From JAHBTB01 sp964451255 (GTDB taxonomy: Bacteria; Armatimonadota; Fimbriimonadia; Fimbriimonadales; Fimbriimonadaceae), in the NCBI GenBank assembly GCA_964451255.1, contig CAYVHL010000002.1, positions 62,001 to 126,000 on the forward strand: DNA of 64,000 nucleotides, written 5' to 3'. Position 1 is the stretch's first letter; each line of letters begins with the position of its first letter. Shown here piece after piece: positions 51,187-60,100 of this stretch. The position numbers and the translations under genes were made by a program. The notes beneath the pieces were generated by a model, which saw only the letters and a list, made by a program, of their open reading frames with translations, was not told the DNA's origin and searched no databases.

Positions 51187-51824
51187 CAGCCTAGCCTCCC
51201 GTGCAACCACTGGTCGCGTATGGCGGCGAATGCCGGCCCGGGCAATGGCTTGGGCGTCCCGATCGACCGCGCGTTGGCGACAACCTGGCAGACCCGTTCC
51301 AAGACGTCCATCCGGTTGAACGCGTCGTCGAGCGATGTGCCGAGGGCCAATGCCCCGTGGTTGGCGAGCAAGAAGGTCTTGTGTCCCTGCAACAAGGGTG
51401 CCGCCGCTCGGGGCAGATCGTCGGTGCCTGGCATGCCGAACGGCACCGTCGCCACCGGGCCGAGCACGTAGGCGGCCTCTGGGAGCAGATCGTCCGGAAC
51501 CTCGATCCCAGCCAGGGCGAATGCTGTGGCCATCGCAGGGTGGGCGTGGACCACGGCCACGCAGTCGGGCCGCGCCTTATAAGCCGCCAGATGGAGCTTG
51601 ATCTCGCTGCTTGGCTGACCATCACAGAGAGCCGAACCCCCAAGGTCGATGACAACGCAGTCCGTGGGTCGTAGGTGGCCCTTGCTGAGGCCCGTCGGCG
51701 TGCAGAGCAGTCGTCCAGCATCGAGGCGGACGCTGATGTTGCCCTCGGCGCCGCCGACCAGACCGTGCTGCCAAAGGCGGCGACCGGTCTCGCAGATGGC
51801 GTCACGGAGTTCGGGCTCGGTCAT
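51186..51824 (-). CDS. Class II aldolase (L-fuculose-phosphate aldolase-like)
   Basis: A 212-residue zinc aldolase. All ligands known from E. coli FucA have counterparts shifted by one: E74 (SSEIKLHLA), H93 and H95 (VVHAHP) and H156 (ANHGALALG). The glycine-rich GNISVR loop that binds substrate phosphate is intact. The sugar phosphate may be fuculose-1-phosphate or a methylthio-ribulose- or ribulose-type compound; no pathway neighbours help decide. It is translationally coupled to hisS, an unusual pairing. CATAAT lies 11 bases upstream of the ATG. Confidence 0.9.
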   Translation of the reverse strand: MTEPELRDAICETGRRLWQHGLVGGAEGNISVRLDAGRLLCTPTGLSKGHLRPTDCVVIDLGGSALCDGQPSSEIKLHLAAYKARPDCVAVVHAHPAMATAFALAGIEVPDDLLPEAAYVLGPVATVPFGMPGTDDLPRAAAPLLQGHKTFLLANHGALALGTSLDDAFNRMDVLERVCQVVANARSIGTPKPLPGPAFAAIRDQWLHGRLG

Positions 51825-51835
51825 CAGACTGGCCC

Positions 51836-51841
51836 ATTATG
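51836..51841 (-). promoter_or_regulatory. -10-like CATAAT before the class II aldolase gene
   Basis: On the minus strand CATAAT lies 11 bases before the ATG at 51824, in the 36-base gap after flhA. It is the third CATAAT found close to a start codon in this window. Confidence 0.45.
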
Positions 51842-51860
51842 CGGGATCGTTCCCCCCGGT

Positions 51861-53942
51861 TTAGGCCGCGACCGCGCTCGTGCTGATCTGGCCCGTGAAC
51901 TCGACCTCGGCCTGGGACGAGACCTCGTTGTACGCCATGACGGGGACAGCGACGCCAGACCTTTCAAGGAGCTTGCGCAGACCTAGCCTCACCTGGGTTC
52001 CGCATAGCAGGACGGCGTGCTGCCCTTTCGCGTTAGCCGCTTCGACTTGCTTCTGCAGTTCTTGGATCAACTGTTGCTGGGCGGTGGGCTCGAGCGAGAT
52101 CACCACGCCACCGGCGGTGGACTGCACGGCTTCTTGGAGCGATCTCTCGGTCGCCGTGTCCAGTGTGAGGCAGTAGAGCTTGCCTTGGTCGTCAGTGTAT
52201 TGGCGCGTGATCGCCCGTGCGACGGCGGCGCGGACGAGTTCGCCCATCTGCTCGTTGTCTTTGACCCTGGACGCGAAGTCGGCCATGGTCTCGAGGATGG
52301 TGTTGATGTCGCGGATCGGAACTCGTTCGCGGAGGAGGTGCTGGAAGACCTTTTGCACGTCGCCGAGACCGACGCCCGTCGGTTGAAGCTCGTTCACGAC
52401 CGCCTCGTTCGTCGATTTGGTGGTGTCCAAGAGGGCCTGGACCTCTTGGCGGGAGAGCAGCTCGGCGGCATGCGTCTTGACGACTTCGGCCAGGTGGGTC
52501 GCCATCATGGCCGTGGGTTCGACGACGGTATAGCCCGATCGCTCGGCTGTCTCGCGGAGGTTGTCTTCGATCCAGACCGCGTCGAGCTTGAAGACGGGCT
52601 CCTTCGTCGGCGTGCCGAAGACCTGGTGGATGACGTTGCCGCTGTCGATGGCGAGCAGTAGGTCAGGCTGCGCCTCGCCCTTCGCCACGTCCTCGCCGCG
52701 GACTTTGATGACGTACTCATAGGGCGAGAGCATCGCGTTGTCGCGTATGCGCACACTGGGCATTACGTAGCCGATCTCCAATGCGATTTGACGTCGGGTC
52801 GCCGTGACCCGGTCGGGCAAGTCGCCGCCGACACGGGTGTCGGCAAGCTTGGTCAGGCCATACCCGATCTCGATCTCCAACGGATCGACGTTGACCATGG
52901 GCAGGATCGCCTCGGGTCCGATCGGCACGGGTGCGTGGGCGTGCTTCTGCACGGCTTCCTTTGGGGGCTCCAGTAGGTTCTTGGAGATCGACGGGTTGAC
53001 CGTGGCGAGCTTGCTGACGAAATACATCGCTCCGCCGATCGCCAGGAAGATGACGCTCGGAAAGCCGGGGACCAGGGCAAACGCCGCGACCGCGATACCT
53101 GCGGTCTGAAGAGCCTTGGGTTGGCCGAGCAACTGCCCGAACATCGTGCCCGCCATGCCGACGTCTTGTCCCGCCCGGGTGACCAGGAGGCCGCTGGCGG
53201 TCGAGATCAGCAACGCGGGGATCTGGCTGACGATCCCCTCGCCGACGCTGAGGATCGCGTAGGTGCTCAAGATCGCCATGGGGTCGCCTTCGCCCCGCAT
53301 GAACCCGGTGGCGAAGCCGCCGAGAATGTTGATCGCGATGATGATGAGGCTGGCTATGGCGTCGCCCTTCACGAACTTGCTGGCGCCGTCCATCGCGCCG
53401 TAGAAGTCGGCTTCTTGCTTGACCTGCCTCCGGCGGGTGCGCGCCCCTTCTTCATCGATCAGACCGGCCGCAAGGTCGGCGTCGATTGCCATCTGCTTTC
53501 CGGGCATTGCGTCGAGGGTGAACCTCGCCACGACCTCGGAGACCCGCGTCGCGCCGTTCGTGATGACGATGAACTGCACGACCATCAAAATGAGGAAGCT
53601 GACGAACCCGACGACGAAGTTGCCGCCGAGGACAAAGGCGCCGAACGTGCCGATGACGTTGCCCGCGTGTCCGTTGCCTAGGATCAGTTTGGTGGCCGCG
53701 ATGCTCAACGCCAGGCGCATGAGGGTGGTCATCAACAGGAGCGATGGAAAGACGCTGAACTGCAACGGATCCTTGACGTTGACGCTGGTCAGCAAAATGA
53801 CCACGGCTGTCGCCATCGCGACAACGATGCCGGTGTCCAACACGAAGTCGGGCAGCGGCATGATGAGCATCGCCACGACCGTGAGGACGCCCATGCCGAG
53901 CAAGAGGTCGGTGTGTTTGAGGACCTGTTGGAACTGGCGCAT
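51861..53942 (-). CDS. flhA: Flagellar biosynthesis protein FlhA
   Basis: A 693-residue subunit of the flagellar type III export gate. About eight membrane segments fill the first 330 residues, with the conserved FSVFPSLLLMTTLMRLALSI-type region, PGKQMAIDADLAAGLIDEE, and TRRRQVKQEADFYGAMDGAS. A cytoplasmic domain follows that docks export substrates (PLEIEIGYGL, LLRERVPIRDINTILE). Length and motifs fit FlhA better than the injectisome homologue. No flhB, fliPQR or flhF genes are nearby. The start at 53942 gives the normal N-terminus; an upstream extension in frame is not supported. Confidence 0.94.
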   Translation of the reverse strand: MRQFQQVLKHTDLLLGMGVLTVVAMLIMPLPDFVLDTGIVVAMATAVVILLTSVNVKDPLQFSVFPSLLLMTTLMRLALSIAATKLILGNGHAGNVIGTFGAFVLGGNFVVGFVSFLILMVVQFIVITNGATRVSEVVARFTLDAMPGKQMAIDADLAAGLIDEEGARTRRRQVKQEADFYGAMDGASKFVKGDAIASLIIIAINILGGFATGFMRGEGDPMAILSTYAILSVGEGIVSQIPALLISTASGLLVTRAGQDVGMAGTMFGQLLGQPKALQTAGIAVAAFALVPGFPSVIFLAIGGAMYFVSKLATVNPSISKNLLEPPKEAVQKHAHAPVPIGPEAILPMVNVDPLEIEIGYGLTKLADTRVGGDLPDRVTATRRQIALEIGYVMPSVRIRDNAMLSPYEYVIKVRGEDVAKGEAQPDLLLAIDSGNVIHQVFGTPTKEPVFKLDAVWIEDNLRETAERSGYTVVEPTAMMATHLAEVVKTHAAELLSRQEVQALLDTTKSTNEAVVNELQPTGVGLGDVQKVFQHLLRERVPIRDINTILETMADFASRVKDNEQMGELVRAAVARAITRQYTDDQGKLYCLTLDTATERSLQEAVQSTAGGVVISLEPTAQQQLIQELQKQVEAANAKGQHAVLLCGTQVRLGLRKLLERSGVAVPVMAYNEVSSQAEVEFTGQISTSAVAA

Positions 53943-54138
53943 GGCTGGGCGTTGAGGGCGTGTTTCGGGCCCATTGGTAGTCTCGGTGTTTTTGCCGGGA
54001 TTTGAACCCCCGACGCCGTCAAGTCGTGGCCGTCCCGCAGGTTCTGGTGAGCGGCCAGGTCGGCATGGGGAGGCTTTCCCGAGGGTCTGCCACAATGGAA
54101 CAACCAATTGTCGTTTGGCGTTTGAACCAGTGACAGCG

Positions 54139-54306
54139 ATGAAGCGGCTCGTACTCCCTGTTTTGACCGGCACCCTCTTGGGGCTCGGCTACCACCTCTT
54201 GATGGTCGCCGTGCCCGGGCAGTGCATCTGGTGCAGGGGCCCCGCTTATCCCGAGGCGTTCGGCGCTTTGTTCGGCCTCTTTGTGGGCCTCACATCGCGG
54301 GAATGA
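54139..54306 (+). CDS. Small membrane protein overlapping hemW
   Basis: A 55-residue protein with two hydrophobic segments (residues 4-20 and 36-50) separated by a loop with a CIWC motif and PAYPEAFGALFG. The layout recalls small two-helix proteins of the DUF6132 type, which have a Cys-containing loop and a conserved G-A-x-x-G helix, but I am not sure of the family. The ATG of hemW overlaps its TGA (ATGA). The CxxC could bind metal or take part in thiol chemistry. The 196-base gap before it contains no other gene. Confidence 0.6.
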   Translation: MKRLVLPVLTGTLLGLGYHLLMVAVPGQCIWCRGPAYPEAFGALFGLFVGLTSRE

Positions 54307-55424
54307 CGCCTGTCGCTGTCTATGTCCACACGCCGTTTTGCCCCTCCAAGTGCGGCTACTGCGACTTCAACAGCTACGCCATGTCTGGCGAGATCGTCCA
54401 ACGGACGGTGGACGCCATGCGGCTGGAGATCGCCAGGAGCCCTTGGCGTGGTCGTAGCGCCAAGACGATCTTTTTCGGTGGCGGTACACCGACCTTTCTG
54501 TCCGAGAGCCAACTGACCGGCCTCCTCCACGCGGTTATGGACGCCCATCCACCGATCCCGGGCTGCGAGATCACGAGCGAGGCCAACCCGGGCACCGTGG
54601 ACATGCCCAAGTTCACCGCGATGCGCGGTGCGGGCTTCAACCGCATTAGCCTTGGCGCCCAGAGCTTCCACGCCCCTGACTTGTTGCGCCTGGGGCGGGT
54701 GCACGAGGCCGGCCACATCGCCAGAGCGGTTTCCGTTGCCCGCCAAGCTGGATTCGACAACATCAACTTGGACTTGATGTTCGGGCTCCCCGGACAGAAC
54801 ATGCGCGGATGGAGGGAGAACCTTGACACCGCCATGGCGCTACATCCGGAACATTTGAGCCTCTATGGCCTGACGATCGAGCCGAACACCCGCTTCTATC
54901 GGCTCCATTTGCGCGGCATGCTCGACCTACCGGACGACGACCAGACGGTCGCGATGTACGACGAGGCTTGCACTGTGACCGCCGACGCCGGGCTCGGGCA
55001 GTACGAGATCTCCAACTTTGCCAAGCCGGGGGCGGAGTGCAGGCACAACCTTTGTTACTGGCACGGCGAGGAGTACCTGGCTTACGGCCCGGGCGCGGTC
55101 GGTTGCTTCGCAGACGGCCCAAGCAAGACCCGTTACACCAACATGAAACACCCCGACCGTTACTGCGAGGCGGTGGAGACCGGAGCAAACCTTTGGTGTG
55201 AGAGCGAAGTATTGGACAATCCGACGCAGAGTTTTGAACGCCTCATGCTCGGCCTGCGCCTCAACGAAGGCGTTTCTGCCGACGTCCCCCACGACGTCGC
55301 CGAGCGGACCAAGATGGTTCGGAAAGGCTGGGTCGTGGACGATCCCGACACCTTGCGCCTGACGCCCGGTGGACGCCACTGGTGTTCGACCGTCACGACC
55401 GCGCTGGCGCCCGGTCCCGACTAG
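54303..55424 (+). CDS. hemW: Radical SAM heme chaperone HemW
   Basis: A 373-residue radical SAM protein. The cluster ligands are C13-x3-C17-x2-C20 (CPSKCGYC) with D21-F-N-S-Y. Other blocks are FGGGTPTFL, the SxEANPGT element, RISLGAQSF, DLMFGLPGQ and, near the C-terminus, FERLMLGLRLNEGV. The family was long called coproporphyrinogen III oxidase HemN, but proteins with this short N-terminus and a CxxxCxxC plus Asp-Phe, without the fourth cysteine, are HemW heme chaperones. It is coupled to the small membrane protein upstream. Confidence 0.92.
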   Translation: MTPVAVYVHTPFCPSKCGYCDFNSYAMSGEIVQRTVDAMRLEIARSPWRGRSAKTIFFGGGTPTFLSESQLTGLLHAVMDAHPPIPGCEITSEANPGTVDMPKFTAMRGAGFNRISLGAQSFHAPDLLRLGRVHEAGHIARAVSVARQAGFDNINLDLMFGLPGQNMRGWRENLDTAMALHPEHLSLYGLTIEPNTRFYRLHLRGMLDLPDDDQTVAMYDEACTVTADAGLGQYEISNFAKPGAECRHNLCYWHGEEYLAYGPGAVGCFADGPSKTRYTNMKHPDRYCEAVETGANLWCESEVLDNPTQSFERLMLGLRLNEGVSADVPHDVAERTKMVRKGWVVDDPDTLRLTPGGRHWCSTVTTALAPGPD

Positions 55425-55425
55425 G

Positions 55426-55431
55426 TACCCT
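55426..55431 (+). promoter_or_regulatory. -10-like TACCCT before the GH20-like gene
   Basis: TACCCT overlaps the end of the hemW stop region and lies eight bases before the ATG at 55440, with no Shine-Dalgarno sequence. Confidence 0.4.
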
Positions 55432-55439
55432 CGTAGCCG

Positions 55440-56951
55440 ATGTCGATCCGGATGTGGATGCTTGACCTGGCCAGGGAACAGGCTCCCAACCGGGACCACC
55501 TGTACCACTACGCGGCTGTCGCCCAAGAAGCCGGGTTCACACACTTGGGGCTTTATCTAGAGCACCGCTTCGCCTATCCGTCGACGCCGTGGTCGCACGG
55601 CAGCGGGGCGGTCACCCCGTCGGCAGTCCGTGACCTCGTCTCTGAATTCCCTAGCCTTGAAATCGTCCCCTTTATCAACCTGCTCGGCCACGTCGAGGGG
55701 ATGATCTACACGGAAGAGGGGAAGAATTTTCGGGAGGAGATGTTCAAGGGGCTCCAAGCCTGTCCGAGCTGCCCGGAGTTCGTGGAGCTTTGCGGCCACA
55801 TCATAGATGACACGCTCGGCACATTCCCCAGCCAGATGGTCCACATCGGGGGCGACGAGACATCGCAACTCAACGTCTGCCCAAGGTGCCAGGAAGAGAG
55901 CCGGGGACAGGCCGATCCTAAAGGTTGGCTTTACGCCCGTCACTTCGGCGCGCTTGCCGCTAGGGTGGCCCAGGCGGGGCGGACGCCGGCGGTCTGGGGC
56001 GACATCTTTCTTGAGCATCCGGACGCATTGGCCGCTTTACCCAAGGAAACAGTCCTCTTTGACTGGCAATATGTCGGGGGTGTTGCGGAAACAAGCAAAA
56101 AACTTCGTTACCACGGCCATCGGGTCGTCGGGTGCCCTGCCATCCACACCTACAATGCGGTCTGGTGCCATCTGAAGGAGACCGAAGACAACATCCGGCG
56201 TGTCACCGCTGATTGCGACGCACTGGGGCTCGACGGCACGTGCGTGACGATGTGGGAAGGCGGCCTCTTCGGCCACTACGACACGTTGTTCCCGATCATC
56301 GACTGGGCGGGGAGGCTCCTCCAGGGGCGGGAGACGGGCGACGTGTTCCGTGCCTATGACGAGGCCGGGGAGGGCAAATGGGCCAGGCTCATGGCTGAAG
56401 AACTGCCCGGCCTGGGCGGCGTGTTCGCCTTCTCCCGGATACGGAGCAGCCTCAAGTGCCGGATGCTCCTCTACGGCAACCCGTTCCTCGCCTGGATGCA
56501 CCATGCCGAAGAACTGGGCGGCAGGAAGGGCGAGGACGCGCTCGCCATCGCGGAGCGGGCACTCCTAGCCACGCAGCGTGAAGAGTACAAGGCCCCGGCG
56601 ATCTTCTTGCGGGGAGCGGTGGAGTTCGTGCGGCTCGCCGAGTCGGCTCGGCAGGAGTATGCCAGGCTCCAACCAGACGCCGCCGTTGGCAAGCTCGCCC
56701 CCACGCGGTACCTGTTCGACACGTTGGAGCGCGTGGCTAAACAGGCCCATGAACGCACGGGCGGAAGTTTGGCCGACATCGAGCGGTGCAAGGCGGCGCG
56801 CTTGCACGTCGAGAAAGTGATGGATCGTGTTCGGAAGTTTGGACGGAGAGAGCTTGGCTACTTGCCCGCCTTCGATGTCATCACGAACCCACGGTTCATG
56901 CCCCACGACCAGGGGTGTTGGTGGTTGGTGAACTCATGGGCGAATCAGTAG
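55440..56951 (+). CDS. Glycoside hydrolase family 20-like protein
   Basis: A 503-residue TIM-barrel protein related to beta-N-acetylhexosaminidases. The family signature H135-I-G-G-D139-E140 (HIGGDET) contains the aspartate that positions the substrate acetamido group and the general acid glutamate. FINLLGHVEGM and an LFDWQYV strand fit the barrel. No signal peptide is present, so it would act inside the cell on imported aminosugars or muropeptide fragments. A four-cysteine cluster (CPSCPEF and CPRCQEE) near the active site is unusual and may bind a metal. It overlaps the CorA gene by 16 bases. Confidence 0.85.
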   Translation: MSIRMWMLDLAREQAPNRDHLYHYAAVAQEAGFTHLGLYLEHRFAYPSTPWSHGSGAVTPSAVRDLVSEFPSLEIVPFINLLGHVEGMIYTEEGKNFREEMFKGLQACPSCPEFVELCGHIIDDTLGTFPSQMVHIGGDETSQLNVCPRCQEESRGQADPKGWLYARHFGALAARVAQAGRTPAVWGDIFLEHPDALAALPKETVLFDWQYVGGVAETSKKLRYHGHRVVGCPAIHTYNAVWCHLKETEDNIRRVTADCDALGLDGTCVTMWEGGLFGHYDTLFPIIDWAGRLLQGRETGDVFRAYDEAGEGKWARLMAEELPGLGGVFAFSRIRSSLKCRMLLYGNPFLAWMHHAEELGGRKGEDALAIAERALLATQREEYKAPAIFLRGAVEFVRLAESARQEYARLQPDAAVGKLAPTRYLFDTLERVAKQAHERTGGSLADIERCKAARLHVEKVMDRVRKFGRRELGYLPAFDVITNPRFMPHDQGCWWLVNSWANQ

Positions 56952-57916
56952 GGAAGTCGGACGTCGACGTGCTCGTGTTGGAGCACGGAAAGGTGCGGGC
57001 CGCAGGCTGGGGCGAGTACCTATCGCGTCGCCAGGAGGGCGGGTTGCTTTGGTGGGTCCATGTGACCTGCTCGGACAGCGATGACGGTCAGAACCTGCTC
57101 GCGGACAGCCTAGGCTTCGACGAGTTCGCGGTCGAAGACGTGGTCAAGGGCCACATGCGGGGCGGCCTGTTCGAGCATGACGGTCACGTCGCCTTCATGG
57201 TGCCCTTCATCGAAGGGACATGTCACCAGTCCCACTATCGTTACGTCGGCGTGTTCGCAAGCACGCATGAAATGGTCACGGCTTGCCCGCAACCCAGCAA
57301 GGGTGTTTCCGATTTGCGCAGCCACTGGCACAAGCAGGTCACAGACCTTGGGAAGACCACGCCTGACCTCCTTTATCAGATATGCGATTTCGCGGTGGAC
57401 GAGTATTTTCCGATCCTGGACGGGATGCAGGATCGGATTGAGGATCTCGAAGGCCAAGTCTATGAAAAGACCAGGCTCGACAATTCGAAGGCCCTCGGCC
57501 TCAAGCGAGAGCTGCTTGTCCTGCGCAAACAAATCTCACCTCTCCGCGACACACTGGACACCCTGATGCGACACGGCCCGCCCTTGGTCAATCGTGAAAG
57601 CCAGCGCCGGTTCCAAGACGTCTACAACCACATCCTGAGGTTGTCCGACAACATCGACCTTAGTCGCGACATCCTGACGTCGATCATGGACGCGCAGTTG
57701 GCGATCGTCAGTAACCGCCTCAACGACGTCATGCGCATCCTCACTGTCATATCGACGCTGATGATGATCTGCTCGCTCGTCGCCGGTGTTTACGGTATGA
57801 ACTTTGAGCACATGCCTGAGCTCAGTTGGCCCTTTGGTTACGCCTATTCGTTCGCCGTGATGGCCGTGCTGTGCTTGGTCGCCCTTGGACTGTTCAAGTG
57901 GCGCAAGTGGATATAG
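56936..57916 (+). CDS. corA: CorA-type divalent cation transporter
   Basis: A 326-residue CorA family protein. The large N-terminal cytoplasmic domain ends in long helices, followed by two transmembrane segments. The selectivity motif YGMNF lies at the end of the first segment. The C-terminus is KWRKWI, as in many CorA proteins. It should carry Mg2+, Co2+ or Ni2+ into the cell as a homopentamer. Start 56936 overlaps the GH20-like gene by 16 bases; longer frames upstream lie inside that gene. The rhamnosidase-like gene begins 14 bases after its stop. Confidence 0.95.
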   Translation: MGESVGKSDVDVLVLEHGKVRAAGWGEYLSRRQEGGLLWWVHVTCSDSDDGQNLLADSLGFDEFAVEDVVKGHMRGGLFEHDGHVAFMVPFIEGTCHQSHYRYVGVFASTHEMVTACPQPSKGVSDLRSHWHKQVTDLGKTTPDLLYQICDFAVDEYFPILDGMQDRIEDLEGQVYEKTRLDNSKALGLKRELLVLRKQISPLRDTLDTLMRHGPPLVNRESQRRFQDVYNHILRLSDNIDLSRDILTSIMDAQLAIVSNRLNDVMRILTVISTLMMICSLVAGVYGMNFEHMPELSWPFGYAYSFAVMAVLCLVALGLFKWRKWI

Positions 57917-57929
57917 GTCGGAAGCGGAC

Positions 57930-60080
57930 ATGGTTGAGGCACTGAAACCGTTCCAATCCGCCTGGTGTGGCCCAGACGTCCTTGCCACGGAGGCATTTGG
58001 GGTCTTCGTGTTCCGTCATAGCCTAGAAATGGCGGCCGTGCCAAGCTCTCTGGTCGCGAGGGTGTCTGGTGACCAGCGGTTCCGGTTCTACGTGAACGGC
58101 CACCTTGCCTGCTGGGGACCCCAACGAGGGGACACCGACCATTGGCACTACGATTCCATTGACATCGCCCCACATCTGAAGGCGGGCCACAACGTCCTCC
58201 ACGCGGTCGTGTGGAACTGGGGTGACGACGCCCCCATGGCCCAAGTCTGGGCGCGCACCGGATTTCTGTGCGACGGGGAAGGGATCAGTACTCCGGGTGA
58301 GTGGCGGTGGCGGCGGATCGACGGTCACAAGACTCTGCCGCGGCATCCCGACATGAACAGGTTCTATTGGGCGGTCGGGCCGTCCGAAAGCATCGACACC
58401 AAGGCGCTGGCCTCTTGGGACGGGCTCGGCGACGTCGAGTCTGGGGAGTGGCGCAAGACTAGGGGGAATGGCACAGCCGTCCACGAGGGTGCGGTAGACG
58501 GCGGAAGCGGCTGGTGGCTGAGGCCCCGGTCTCTGCCAGCCATGCGATACGCGCGGTCCGCCAAGTTGCTGAAAGCTGTAGGCCCCGACGACGGCAGGTC
58601 AGACCTCGGGCGCTTGTCGCTGGCCGCAGGCGAGAGGGTGTTGTTGGATGTCGGCGAGTTGGTCTGCGCCTTCCCGCGGCTACGGGTGCGTGCGGAGGGC
58701 GATGGACTGCTCGAGATCGGTTATGCCGAAGCGCTCTATGACGAGCACGACGACAAGGGCAACCGAAACGAGACTAAAGGCAAGGGATTCGTCGGGCCTC
58801 GCGACCACCTCGTCTTCCACCACGGTGAAAACGTCTTTGAACCGCTCTGGTGGCGGACGTACCGCTATGTCCAGCTGGAAGCCCATCAGCCCTGTGTCAT
58901 AGAGGAATTCGAGTCCATTGAGACCGGATACCCGTATGAGGTCGCCAGCAATTTCACCTCCAACACCGCCGGGGTATGCGAGGTGTGGGACGTCGGTGTC
59001 CGGACAGCGGAGAGGTGCGCCGGGGAGACTTACTTCGACTGCCCGTTCTATGAGCAACTTCAGTACACCGGCGACACCCGCATCCAGGCGATGATCCACA
59101 TGTTGCTCGGGCGGGACCGTCGGTTGCCACGGGAGGCCGTCGAACAGTTCACCTGGGACAAGACCGACGGCGGCCTGACGGTCAGCCGTTATCCGTGCCG
59201 TGAGAAGCAGGTCATCCCGCCGTTCTCCTTGTGGTGGATCCACATGTTGTGTGACCAGCACTTCTACGACCGGGTGCCGCTGACCGACCGCTACAAGCGG
59301 ATATGTGAGGACATTCTCCGCGAGTGGCGCGAGAACCTTCTCGTTCATCCAGAGAGTTCGTACTGGTGCTTCCTTGATTGGCTGGACTGGAGTTGGGGCC
59401 AGCCCCCGGGCGGGGCCTTGGCGACGCCGCACCAACTGTTGCTGGTTTGGACCGAGGCAAAGTGGGCGAAGCTTCTCGACAGGCCGTTGGCGCCGATCGC
59501 CGCACACCTAGCAGAGTTCAAAGTGGATACCAATGGGTTGGTGAAGCATCCTAAGGACCCCGGTGTCCCGACCGAGCACGGGGAAGCGATGTACCGCATG
59601 GCCCAACGGGAACTCGGGCTACCGATGTCGCCCTGGCCGACGCGAGGGATCGAGAAGGCGAATGCTCCTCGCACCACCTACTACTTTAGCTACTACCGGC
59701 ACCAGGCGATGCCCGACGCCGACTACTGGCAATTGCTCCAGCCTTGGAAGGATCAGATCGCCCGGGGCCTGACGACGTTTGTGGAGATGAACGAGCCGAC
59801 CAGGTCGGACTGTCACGCATGGTCGGCCCACCCGATCTTAGGTTTCTTGCAACGGGTGGCAGGGGTGTCGAGCACGTCACCAGGATGGACGACGGCCAGG
59901 ATCGCTCCCTCGCCTGGCTCCCTGTCAGATTTCGAGGCCAAGCTCGCCCACCCGGACGGCGATCTGGTCGTGACGCTTAGGGACGAAAAGCTAGTGGTTC
60001 GGTGTCCAGTGCCGTTTGAGACCGTCTGGTCGGGCAGATCGACCCGTCATCCGGCCGGAACGGTAGCCCTCGACCACTGA
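57930..60080 (+). CDS. GH78-like alpha-L-rhamnosidase
   Basis: A 716-residue glycosidase of the bacterial rhamnosidase type. The N-terminal half has beta-sandwich domains (RVSGDQRFRFYVNGH, WWRTYRYVQLEAHQP). The (alpha/alpha)6 catalytic domain opens with DCPFYEQLQYTGDTR, the counterpart of the D-C-P-x-R-D-E-R-x-G-W-T-G-D motif of GH78, but the arginine-rich part is replaced by FYEQLQ. A conserved glutamate follows near FVEMNEP. No signal peptide is present, so it is cytoplasmic like the GH20-like enzyme in the same transcript. The exact sugar specificity is uncertain. Confidence 0.87.
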   Translation: MVEALKPFQSAWCGPDVLATEAFGVFVFRHSLEMAAVPSSLVARVSGDQRFRFYVNGHLACWGPQRGDTDHWHYDSIDIAPHLKAGHNVLHAVVWNWGDDAPMAQVWARTGFLCDGEGISTPGEWRWRRIDGHKTLPRHPDMNRFYWAVGPSESIDTKALASWDGLGDVESGEWRKTRGNGTAVHEGAVDGGSGWWLRPRSLPAMRYARSAKLLKAVGPDDGRSDLGRLSLAAGERVLLDVGELVCAFPRLRVRAEGDGLLEIGYAEALYDEHDDKGNRNETKGKGFVGPRDHLVFHHGENVFEPLWWRTYRYVQLEAHQPCVIEEFESIETGYPYEVASNFTSNTAGVCEVWDVGVRTAERCAGETYFDCPFYEQLQYTGDTRIQAMIHMLLGRDRRLPREAVEQFTWDKTDGGLTVSRYPCREKQVIPPFSLWWIHMLCDQHFYDRVPLTDRYKRICEDILREWRENLLVHPESSYWCFLDWLDWSWGQPPGGALATPHQLLLVWTEAKWAKLLDRPLAPIAAHLAEFKVDTNGLVKHPKDPGVPTEHGEAMYRMAQRELGLPMSPWPTRGIEKANAPRTTYYFSYYRHQAMPDADYWQLLQPWKDQIARGLTTFVEMNEPTRSDCHAWSAHPILGFLQRVAGVSSTSPGWTTARIAPSPGSLSDFEAKLAHPDGDLVVTLRDEKLVVRCPVPFETVWSGRSTRHPAGTVALDH

Positions 60081-60100
60081 CGCGTCGCTACCCATTGTGA

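Noticed and set aside
53995..54020. tRNA T-arm-like sequence on the minus strand upstream of flhA (GGGGGTTCAAATCCCGG)
   Set aside because: Only three base pairs form around the TTCAAAT loop, the acceptor end would be CAAAAAC, and no matching 5' acceptor, D-arm or anticodon arm was found.
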